NCBI GenBank assembly: GCA_963969495.1
Contig: OZ018326.1
Span: 1,985,444 to 2,049,443 of the forward strand
DNA: 64,000 bases
Direction of reading: 5' to 3'
From: Ceratothoa steindachneri
Lineage: Eukaryota; Arthropoda; Malacostraca; Isopoda; Cymothoidae
Positions 24,401 to 33,715 of the stretch are shown in pieces (positions within the stretch are counted from its first letter, which is position 1; the number at the start of each line of letters is the position of its first letter). The notes beneath the pieces are model-generated. The model did not search any database and had not been told where the DNA came from. It was given only the letters and a program-made list of their open reading frames with translations. The position numbers and the translations under genes were made by a program.

Positions 24401-25403
24401 GCACATGTGTAATTTTAAAAGAGGCAACAAGAAGGCGTCTTTTATTCGCATACAATTGTAAAATGCAATCAGAAATAATGTGTCTTCCTTCGTGCGATCA
24501 ATAAAAATAGTCAATTAAACTCCCATTTTACCTAACTTTGTGGCGTGTTAATATTATCAAGTATACAAATAAACAATCTCAACTTACTGTAAATATCAAA
24601 AAACAATTAGCTGTATAATGTAAATACAAAAGAAATCTATTATATATTTCTCTCTTATGAAGAATGATTGCATGTCTATCAATCACGGCATCCATGCTCA
24701 CTAAATCCGGAGAGTAAGAGCTTCTTCATACGATATAGAGAATCAGTATGAAAACAAGGGGTAAAAGAAAATTATACAAAGATAATACAAAATGTTCATA
24801 CGGATGAAAGAAAGTAAATTTAAAAAATTAAAAAAAATAAAGCACGAGAATTTGGTAGGTAATAACAGCCTTAATCATTTTCACAAAGTTTGCGGAAGTG
24901 GGTAAAAGTACTTCACCACCACCGAATATACCCTAGTTGTTGGTCGTTCAAATTTTAACATTTAAGAAAAAAATCGGAGTGATTTGATGCATATTAATAT
25001 GATTTTCACAATGAAGAATTAATGAATATTACTTGTGAAATAAAATATTTTCTCAAATGAGCTGAGAGCAAATTGAATAGGTGATGGTGCAGAATATATT
25101 TTTGTACCAGAATGATGATATCAGGGGCAAAGCTTAGAATAAATTGCTTCCTGACTTCATATGGCTTAAGTGGTTAGCAAGTTTTAATGAAGGTCAGTTT
25201 TCTTATAATAAACACAGATTTACCTCAGCTTGAAGGACCTCGATTTCCTTCCTAACCTTCCTTAAATATCGTCCGAATAGAAGGATACATTCCTGCAAGG
25301 AAACATAAATGTTTGTTGGCTCTGTATGAACCCCATTAAATATTCTGATGAAATCAAAAATTATTTGCGCCACTATCAGCAATAATCGCTTCAATGAAAT
25401 ACA
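21401..25403. other. AT-rich intergenic DNA, nothing recognised
   Basis: Frames are all under 115 codons, AT-driven and without recognisable domains (the longest, 21864-22202, is hydrophobic by composition). No tandem array or inverted repeat noticed. Confidence 0.45.
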
Positions 25404-25416
25404 AACTTGAGGAGGA
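25404..25416. repeat. Target-site duplication, 3' side
   Basis: AACTTGAGGAGGA here is identical to 32249-32261. It lies directly against the 12-T run that is the antisense poly(A) of the retrotransposon. Confidence 0.92.
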
Positions 25417-25599
25417 TTTTTTTTTTTTGATTAAGGGGATATCTGGCGACTGCCGACTTAGGCATAAGTTGCCGTAAACAAACAGCCTAGTTCTAGGCTA
25501 CTTCGAAATAATTCAACAGGAAACAACAATAAAAAGAAATAACAATAACCAAGCAATAACAAAAACGATAACAAAAACAACAACAACAATAAAACCAGG

Positions 25600-28500
25600 T
25601 TAAATGAAAGGGAGAAGGCCGGCCTCCCCCAAAAAGTCAATAAGTCCACCAGTCATGGTGCACGAACTCGTCCCGAGTACAAGGGACAGGCGGTAGCCAC
25701 CCCGCCCAACCCGGTACTGAGACAGGTATCGTGCGCGAAGATCACCCAGACTGGGACATTCGACAAGAATATGCCGAACAGTCTGGGGGACGACGCAGTC
25801 GTTGCAATAGGGCGCATGCGAGCGCTCCATCAAGTAGCGATGCGTCACACGAGTGTGTCCGATTCGAAGACGACAGAAAGCAACCTGAAGCCGCCGCGGC
25901 ATTGGGGGATAGATCCATGGGAACAGTCGCGGCGAAATAGCACGCAACTTTAAGTTCCCTTCGACCATCTCCCATCTTCTTTGCCAAGCAGTCCGAAGAG
26001 CTGCCCGTATTCCTGCCATGTAGTCGGTGTGAGGAAGAGCGAAATGCTGGTCCGGTCGCAGAGTCCTCGCGGACTCTTTGGCGCCCTCATCGGCGCGCTC
26101 ATTCCCCGCAATTCCTACATGTCCAGGAACCCAGCAGAAGATAATCTCGACATCTGCCCCGCTCGCCAAAACCATGGCGTCACGGATATCGCGAACCAGG
26201 GGATGCGGAGATTCCAAAGCCCCGAGAGCACTCAGGGCGCTTTGTGAGTCGCTATAGATCACAATCCGGTTTCCGAACCGGGCACGTCGCGTGATCTCCC
26301 GTACCGAGTGGTGTATTGCCACCAGCTCGGCCGTGAAGACAGACGAAGCGCCTGGTAGAGCCCCGCTGACTTCAAACAGAGGGGATACGGCGTGGAAGCC
26401 GACCCCCTCTTGGGACTTGGAGCCATCCGTATACACTGGCACGGTTCCAGCGTGACACGATGTGTGCTCAAAAAAGGTGGAACGCAATACTCTCGGCGCA
26501 GTACAAGCTTTGGGAGCAGAGGCGTGGCGACAAATAGCCAAATGTGGTACCCTCCAGGGTGGCTTCCTGGGCAAAACTAGGGGCGCCACCGGCCCGAGAG
26601 CGATATCTACCTCTCGAAGGAGTTTCCTGGCCCTAAACCCAAAAGGCTTAGGGTATGACTGGCGTCTCTCGACGGCATAGGCACCATCGAGATCAGCTGC
26701 GGATGCAGTGAGAGCTGTTGGCGACTGAGGGAGGCGCCGGGCTCGCGCGTACAGTCGAGTGATACACTGCACGCGGCGCAGAGCGAGTGGCATCTCCCCA
26801 GCATCGACCAACAGGCTCTCAATGGGGGAAGTGCGGAAGGCACCGGTCGCAAGGCGAAGGCCGGTGTGGTGGATCGAATCAACCTTCCGCAATAAACGCT
26901 CGGCTGCGGATGCATAAAACTCGCATCCGTAGTCGAGCTTCAAACGAACAAAGAATCGATAAAAAAGTAAGGCAGTAGCCCTATCAGCGCCCCAAGCGCT
27001 GAACGTCACGGAACGGAGAATGTCCATGGCGCGGGTACAAGAGACCCTAAGGCTGCGAATATGAGCCTCCCAGGTGAGGCGTCGGTCGAATACAAGACCA
27101 AGGAAACGGTGCGACTCAACCACATCTAGGCGCACCCCATTAAGAAACAAATCTGGGTCGGGGTGAAGCCGTGGATGGCCGCAGAAGTGCACCACCTTAG
27201 TCTTGGCAAAAGAAAACCGAAACCTGTGCGCTTCGGCATAGCGAGAGACGCGGTTCAATGCCTGTTGGAGTCGACGCTTCAGAGTTGGCATCTGGGCCAC
27301 GCCAAAAGAGATCGAAAGGTCGTCCACGTAGAGCGTAGCGAGAACATCTTCCGGCAGCACCGAGGTGATGCCGTTGATGCTCAGGGCAAAGAGTGTGACA
27401 CTGAGGACACTTCCCTGCGGGACACCCTCTTTCTGCTCCTTTGGGCCGGAGAGGGCTCCCACCACCCGTACGCGGAATCGATGATCTCGCAAAAATTCAG
27501 ATATAAAAATTGGGAGGCGTCCCCTCGCCCCCATCGTGTGGAGTGTCTCCATGATACCGTATCGCCATGCGGTATCATAGGCCTTCTCCAGATCGAAAAA
27601 CACCGTGGCGTAGTGCTGTCTACGAAGGAAAGCCTTGCAGACGGCATTTTCCAGTCGGAGCAGAGCATCCGACGTGGAGTGGAACTTGCGGAAGCCGAAC
27701 TTTGCGGAAGACAGATGGCCTCCGCTGTCCAGGAAAAAGGCTAATCTAACATTTACCAATTTCTCCATCAACTTGCACACGCAAGAGGTTAGAGAGATTG
27801 GGCGGAAACCGGTCGGAGTAGAGTGATCTCTCCCCGGTTTGCGAAAGGCAAGCACAGTAGCGATTCGCCAGGAGTCTGGGAGAAGTCCTTCCACCCAGAT
27901 CCTGTTGAACAAATCTAACAGAAAGGCCATGTCTCGCTCACCTAGATGTCGAAGCATGGCGTACGGGACATCGTCCGGACCGTGGGCGGTGTCCGCGCAC
28001 GAAGCGAGAGCGGAACGCAAATCGCTTACAGTAAACTTGTCGTTCAAGGGTTCTCCGCCTCTGGAGGTAAAGTCCAGCCGGCGGCCTTCCGCGACATCAC
28101 GACGTGCATTGAATGCTGGCGAAGCAGCATCACGGCTAGAGAATGCAGAAAAAGCAGTCGCGAAGGATTCCGCCACGGACGCGGGGTCCGAGATTGCGGT
28201 CCCATTCTCCTGGAGAACGGGAGGGGGTTGCTGCGAGAACTTGCCCCCAATCCTTTTGACTCGCTTCCACACCTCAGCTAAAGGGGTCTTCCCGTTAAGT
28301 GAAGACACGTATGCCCGCCAAGAAGAGCGGCGGGCGTGCTTCGAAATATACCGGAACCTAGCCCTAGCCCGACGAAATTCAGCGACAGTGAAATCGTTCG
28401 GGTGGTGCTTATAGCGCATGTAGGCATAACGCTTCTGTTTGAGGGCCGTCTCACACTCGGCCGATCACCATGGGAGTGGTCGGCGTGCAAAACGGTCACA

Positions 28501-29460
28501 CGTCCTAGGAATAGTAGTCAGGCCCACGGCGATGAGGTTGCCGGAGAAGAACTCAACGGCCTCATCTACCGACCTAAACTCCTCGACTGAGATAGAGAAT
28601 TCAGTCATTTCCTGAAATGCAGGCCACCGCGCCCGCGCCAAGCACCACCGAGGTGGTCTCTCAGGCGGCAGTTGCCCTGAAAATGATATTTGAATGGGAA
28701 AGTGATCACTACCATGGAGGTCATCGACCACCCCCCAATCAAAATCAGGCTGTGCATCCGAAGATCACAAAGAAAGGTTAAGGCAAGAAAATGAAGCGGT
28801 TCTCGGACAGTGATGCGTAAACTCATCCACGTTTAGGACACCCATCTCAAGCTCTTCGATCAGATTGGCAAGGACTTGTCCCCTGGGATTTATGGAGTAA
28901 TCTCCCCAGAGAGGATGCCTGCCGTTCAGATCTCCACGCAAGAGATAGGGCCTTGGCAACCGTGCCATGACGCGGTGGAAGTCTTCCGCGTCGAAGTCAG
29001 CTGACGGTGGAATGTACGGAGAAATGATAGTATACCTCCTATCCAGGTGCACCTGCACAGACACTGCCTGAAAGGAAGTATCTAAAGAAAAAGGAAGAAC
29101 GGAGACATCATTCCGGGTGTAAACCGCGCATCCCCCAGCCCGGCCATCCCGCGGTGGTGTGGTCGCAAGACCCTGGTACCCCGGGAGGGCAGGCAGGGGG
29201 CACGCGCCTAGCATGGTCTCCTGCAAAAAAATAGCTAACGGGGAGCGGGACGAGACGAGCCTCCGCAGCTCCTCCCAGTTGGCCCGGAGTCCACGGCAAT
29301 TCCATTGAAGGAATATGCCCTCCAGGCCTAGCTCCGAGGAGACGCGGGGGCCCTCCTCGAACTGAAGACCCTCACGGGAATGGCCGTACGCTTCCCGGGG
29401 GCAGAACCCTGTGCGCTGTTTGCCGGACAAAGCGCTGGAGGCGCTGTTGCCTTCGAGGAC
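25600..29460 (-). pseudogene. ORF2 of the I-like element: endonuclease, RT, RNase H (two in-frame TGA)
   Basis: One frame of 1287 codons runs from just after a TAA (29461-29463) to the stop at 25600, broken only by TGA at 28765-28767 and 28465-28467. Domains in order: apurinic-type endonuclease (FLQWNCRGLRAN, FLQETML, GGCAVYTRND, GDLNGRHPLWGD, then HGSDHFPIQI after the first TGA); reverse transcriptase (GFRPISLTSCVCKLME, FGFRKFHST, FFDLEKAYD, GVPQGSVLS, ATLYVDDLSI at ~27310-27340); RNase H (VYTDGSK, FTAELVAI, IYSDSQSAL, GHVGIAGNERADEGA, all four acidic residues present) at about 26440-26080; and a C-terminal YCNDC-H-C knuckle. Both stops could be single transitions. No ATG precedes the endonuclease; the overlap with ORF1 is in another frame, suggesting coupled translation. 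Nicking, cDNA synthesis and RNA removal are the expected roles. Confidence 0.93.
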
Positions 29461-30998
29461 TTATTGGGGGAGGTTGGGCTCGCCATGCGAGTCTTTTCCT
29501 TCCTCCGCCTCGAAACCCTAGGCGGGCGCTGCGTCTTTGGAGGCGGGGGGCCCTCTTTTCGAGGAACCACCTTCTCGGAGCCACTCGCTCCACCTCGGGG
29601 TGTGGGCGAAGGAGCCGAAGCTCCTTTGTTGCTGTCCTCCTTTCGGGGGACAGCTTTAGGAACCCCCGAAGATGGCCTAGCGACGATCTTCAGGGGTGTT
29701 GCCTCCTGTGAGTCTAACGACTCGGTGGAGGCGCGTGGCCGTTTCGCCTTGCGGGAAACGGTCACGCTGGGGGAAGAGGGGGAAGCCCTGGTTTTAGCCG
29801 GGGCTGGGTATGAACCCTTTTTGCCGCCAGCTTTACTAGGGGAGCGCCCGGGTTGGGTAGAGCCCGCAGAAGGGCTCCGAATGGGCGCGGAAACAACCGT
29901 GCTCGTTGGCCTGGATGGGCCTGGAGCAGAGGGTGCCTTTCTAGGTACTGAGGCATATGACGTCCCAGGCAGAGCTGGGCGCGCCAGGACCAAGTCCTTA
30001 GCCTCGCGGAATGAGAGTCTATCCTGGGCCTGAACGGCCAGGATATCTTTCTCCAGGAGATATGCACCACATTGCTTCGAAAAAGCAGGGTGCGGCTCTC
30101 TGCAATTGACACACTTGGCCACACACGATTTGGACTTATCGTGTGCGACCTTGGAGCAATTTACACATACTTCGGGTGACCCCGACTTTGCACGTCTACA
30201 TGAGCGATTCGTATGGCCGAAGCGGTGACAGTAATAGCACCGCCGCCGAAGTGGCACGAATGCCTTCACGCGGTAGCGGTACCAACCGGCACGCACCGAC
30301 TCAGGGAGCTTGTCACAGTCGAACGTGACAAAGAGTGTAGGGGTGGGTCTCGAGGCCCCTCCCTGTTTTCTTATCACACGTTTGACTTTGACCATCCCAT
30401 GGTCGGCCAGCTCTAGAGTGATGTCCTCAATGGAGTAGTCAACGAGTTCCCTCGCATAAACTACTCCTTTTACAAAGTTCATGGAAGAGTGCGGCGTCAC
30501 ACTCACCGGGGTGCCATGAATTGTCCGAAGAGCACTTATCTTGGCCGCCTCGGCGGGATTCGCCGCATTCGCCAGAAGGCTGCCGTCCGAGAAACGGGTC
30601 ACCTTCGGCTCTCTACCAATTGCACTAGCTAATCCTCTCCTCTGATCGATCATGTTGCTCTTGGACAACATAGTGCCATCAGTGGAGCGAATAACGAGGA
30701 AGCGTTTGAAGCCAGTGGGCTCGAAAACCCCAGGTAACCTCTGAATGAGGGGCCCAAATGTCATCGAGGCTCTGCCCTGTGCACTCTTGTTCTTAGTCAG
30801 GGGCTCCGCACACGGGGGGGTAGAGGGGCCAGATGTGCCGATCTTGGCTTGGTCGCCTACCAAAGTGGCAGCAGACCCATCCGTCCCCGCAGCCCCCGCG
30901 GATGGAGAGGAGCCCCGAGTCTTTCTAGTCTTTTTCTTTTTTGGAGAGGAGGGCGGGGAATGAACCCGCTTCTCACCTCCGCCGGCAGAAGCCCCCAT
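29328..30998 (-). CDS. ORF1 (gag-like) of the I-like element
   Basis: An intact 556-codon frame starts at ATG 30998. The N-terminal part is Ser/Pro/Lys-rich (PPSSPKKKKTRKTRG). A folded middle (GVFEPTGFKRFLVIRSTDG to VKAFVPL) is followed by three CCHC knuckles, CYYCHRFGHTNRSC, CVNCSKVAHDKSKSC and CVNCREPHPAFSKQC, at about 30245-30065. The last ~220 residues are low-complexity and basic, with RKAPSAPGPSRP and AKRPRASTES. The protein should bind element RNA and form the ribonucleoprotein needed for retrotransposition. It ends at TAG 29328-29330, right where the ORF2 endonuclease homology begins. A decayed relative lies at 18.7-20.3 kb. The start is uncertain: the same frame is open upstream to 31724 except for one TGA. 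Confidence 0.9.
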   Translation of the reverse strand: MGASAGGGEKRVHSPPSSPKKKKTRKTRGSSPSAGAAGTDGSAATLVGDQAKIGTSGPSTPPCAEPLTKNKSAQGRASMTFGPLIQRLPGVFEPTGFKRFLVIRSTDGTMLSKSNMIDQRRGLASAIGREPKVTRFSDGSLLANAANPAEAAKISALRTIHGTPVSVTPHSSMNFVKGVVYARELVDYSIEDITLELADHGMVKVKRVIRKQGGASRPTPTLFVTFDCDKLPESVRAGWYRYRVKAFVPLRRRCYYCHRFGHTNRSCRRAKSGSPEVCVNCSKVAHDKSKSCVAKCVNCREPHPAFSKQCGAYLLEKDILAVQAQDRLSFREAKDLVLARPALPGTSYASVPRKAPSAPGPSRPTSTVVSAPIRSPSAGSTQPGRSPSKAGGKKGSYPAPAKTRASPSSPSVTVSRKAKRPRASTESLDSQEATPLKIVARPSSGVPKAVPRKEDSNKGASAPSPTPRGGASGSEKVVPRKEGPPPPKTQRPPRVSRRRKEKTRMASPTSPNKSSKATAPPALCPANSAQGSAPGKRTAIPVRVFSSRRAPASPRS

Positions 30999-31091
30999 GC
31001 CAGGTCCCTCTCCAAAATGGAGAAGTTCCTGGTAGTGGTGGGGGCACCTGTCGGAGGAGATCCCTCCCCTCCTTGTATTGCCTTCGAGCCC

Positions 31092-31724
31092 TCAGCCGTT
31101 TGAGGGGGACCTTGCATAGGGGCGGACTCGGGTTCGGTGCTTAGGCGCCGAGCCCGGATTCCCCCCCATGGAAGGCCCTACCGTCTGAGGCTGGGTCTCC
31201 TCAAGGACCATGTCTATCGCAGGAGGGGCCTTCAGTTGGCCATCCCCTCCCAGGACATCGCAGGTCCCCTTGGCAGCGTCAAGAGTCATTTGTGGGGAGG
31301 CACAAGCCTTAACCCCGGCAAGGTTTAATATCCTTTCCAGCAGGTCTTTTGAGGGAAGTGACCGAAGGGGCCTGGCTTCCCTCTCCCCCCTAAGGGGGTT
31401 TGCCCTACCGAGCCGCTTACAAGAGAGGTGCTCGGCAATGGGCTGCCTGCTGGCTTTCTTGGCAGTCCCCTTAGAAAGAAAAGGAGGGACTGCCGCTGGA
31501 AATAGGGAGGTGCCCGAAAGCACCTCTAGAGAAGGGAGTGAGGGGGAGTCCCCTACACCCGTAGGCGTAGGAGAGGAGTAAGCCTCCTCTCCGGTTAAAG
31601 AAGTATGGAGGGTCCCCTGCGCAAGCACAAGGGGGGGACCTCCATTTTTTTGGTGGAGCTGCCCGAGGGCGGCTCCATTGTTCTTGGGGAAGTTGTAGGT
31701 TGGGTTTTTTTTTATATTCATCAT
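31092..31724 (-). CDS. Upstream open frame of the I-like element, in frame with ORF1
   Basis: A 210-codon frame begins ATGATGAATATAAAA at 31724 and stops at TGA 31092-31094. It shares its frame with ORF1, 31 codons upstream of the ORF1 ATG. The product is Pro/Ser/Gly/Lys-rich with few hydrophobic clusters; no domain is recognised. Sequence resembling it can be followed in the old copy at about 18.75-18.98 kb, so it belongs to the family and not to a later insertion. It may be the true N-terminus of ORF1, cut off by a CGA-to-TGA type change, or a separate leader frame. A second frame from 31117 (MQGPPQTAEG) overlaps its end and could be an alternative. Confidence 0.5.
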   Translation of the reverse strand: MMNIKKNPTYNFPKNNGAALGQLHQKNGGPPLVLAQGTLHTSLTGEEAYSSPTPTGVGDSPSLPSLEVLSGTSLFPAAVPPFLSKGTAKKASRQPIAEHLSCKRLGRANPLRGEREARPLRSLPSKDLLERILNLAGVKACASPQMTLDAAKGTCDVLGGDGQLKAPPAIDMVLEETQPQTVGPSMGGNPGSAPKHRTRVRPYARSPSNG

Positions 31725-32248
31725 TGGGCATGGTGACCCTCTTATTTACACGGGACGCAACAGCTTACCACCTCTCACAGTTGCCCGCACTGCAAGAGGT
31801 GCTTGCAGGCCCGGCAGAGCCAGGCGCCGCCATTTGGGACAACCCCTCCCGCCTGGTGGCCTGGCAGTCCATCGGCATGGCGGCTCCACCTTAGACACGG
31901 CGTAAAAAAGATAGATTTTGAAGACGAGAGGAAAAGGGATGTGAGGAAGGTATGGGTGGGAATGAAGCAGGTAGTTAAAAACCAGCCACCCCAGACCGGA
32001 GCTCAGGGGTTAGGGAACATTGTCCCCCACCCCCTCAGCCCCGATGCGGGACGGTTGGCTGAAAGGAAGGTCAGCATCTACCCTGTGAAATTAGAGGCTG
32101 ACCAGAGAAAGTTGTGGGAGAGGTTGTGTGAAAAGAGAGGAAACAAGTGTTTTGAAGGAAGGAAGAGAGGCTAAGCTGGGGCCGGACGGGGTGCTGAGTC
32201 CCGTCAGCACGGCGGCCAGGATGGCAAATCGCTGCGCCCCTTACGGGG
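31725..32248 (-). other. 5' untranslated region of the I-like element
   Basis: GC-rich leader from the element's 5' end (32248) to the first long frame. In many non-LTR elements the promoter sits inside this region; I can see no motif that proves it here. Confidence 0.6.
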
Positions 32249-32261
32249 AACTTGAGGAGGA
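32249..32261. repeat. Target-site duplication, 5' side
   Basis: AACTTGAGGAGGA, identical to 25404-25416. Confidence 0.92.
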
Positions 32262-33715
32262 ATTGATGATGTCTACAATTGCAACAACATAATTAAGTGA
32301 ACAAGGAATTTTGGCGAGTATACATGATGATTAGCATGTCTTTTATTCATAATAATTAGGTACAAAACTCAGCCTTATGAACCTGCTGAGTAATCTATTC
32401 TACTATAAAGACGAAAATGTTCTTTCAATTTATAGATGGATGTCATGTTGGGCTAATAAATATGGCATACATATTTTGTCCATTGGTGATGTTAGGAAAA
32501 GTAATTTGTCACATCCAGACAATTTATAATGAGATTGATCCTTTTATGTCATTAATTATTTTGATATGTGTGATGATTGCTCTATTTAAATAGAGAAATG
32601 TTAGACTGTTTCAGCTAAATCAATTGAGCCTCGCGGAGGGAAATTACATTAAATTCATTGTTCAGTATTGCAACGAATATTTCTCAAAACGAAATCTATT
32701 ATATATGATATTACGGTGTACCATACATAAAAGCTAATGTATCTGCACCACAAATTCCTAGGGTAACTCCTTACACTCAAGGCTTCCGAATTGAGAGCTA
32801 CGGAGATTAGCTGCAGGAGGAGTGGAATAATCCATTCCTCAGAGGAAAAGTTAGGAATCTTCGGACTATCCTTGAAGAAAGGTTTAAAATGACAAAGAAG
32901 ATTAATGGTGCTTCTGATATATTTCTATGTCAACATATTACAAATCATTTCGTAATTATCAACCAGCTTGACCAAACCACAGCATCAATATCATCCGAGC
33001 AATTTCAACTAAACTTTACTGAACTTTTCAAAATATCCTAGAATGCGAAAGAATAACAAAAATTAATTAAAAATCCAAACTAATATACTAATATTAACTA
33101 ATCTTTGAAGACGAAAACATTACCTAAATCATTTTCAGAGACTACATGAGCTATCCTCTATGTATATATTTTTTATTTCTCCTCTTCGATGTTATAAATT
33201 TTAGAAATTTGGCCATGGATTGAGGGAGAGTCATTGAAATAAAAAATTTCTCAACTTCGGAGCCCAACATACGTCTATGTACTGTGGGGCTAAAATTGAG
33301 TATTGAGCCGAATTGCATAAAAGCTCGAACTATCGAAATTTTAAACGAAAAAGGGCTTTATTTATTTCAAATATACCCAGGCAGTCTTGTGCAGCATGCG
33401 AACTATAGAGATAAAATTATCAATCTCCAAATTTGAAAAGTAGTTACACTAACATTACTACTTTATCTCTAAATGTATCTTCTCTCGTAACAAAAAAATC
33501 CAATTGCATTTCAAACTTTGCCCAGTCGTTCCAAGGCATTCAGCCTCTTAGGACTTACATCACTACATCAATGAAATTACCAAAATAATATAAGACTTGA
33601 TAATTCAACTCTGTTAATTATGGCTAAAAATTTAAGCAATCTAGAAAAGGTGTAGATAATATCATTAACAGATAAAACTTAACAGTAAAACACTTCATTA
33701 CGTTTACTCTAAGTA
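32262..33715. other. AT-rich stretch, nothing recognised
   Basis: No frame of note; no repeat recognised. Composition returns at once to the AT-rich background after the retrotransposon. Confidence 0.45.

Larger units (their letters stand above)
25417..32248 (-). mobile_element. Full-length I-like non-LTR retrotransposon (6.83 kb)
   Basis: The element is bounded on both sides by the same 13-bp word AACTTGAGGAGGA. On the minus strand it starts at 32248 with 'ccccgtaaggggcgcagcg', carries a ~0.5-kb 5' leader, ORF1, ORF2 and a ~170-nt 3' UTR rich in 'aacaa'-type repeats on the plus strand, and ends in A12 (T 25417-25428). The 3' end contains ctggcgactgcc, which also appears in a small fragment at 42.95 kb. 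Target-primed reverse transcription explains the poly(A) and duplication. The domain set gag(CCHC) - endonuclease - RT - RNase H - CCHC places it near the I clade and relatives with RNase H; the exact clade needs a tree. It is much more GC-rich than its flanks. Confidence 0.95.

Noticed and set aside
29380..30033. 217-codon plus-strand frame opposite ORF1
   Set aside because: Antisense shadow of the GC-rich gag frame; no domain of its own. The same applies to the plus-strand frames at 27163-27744 and 27839-28414.
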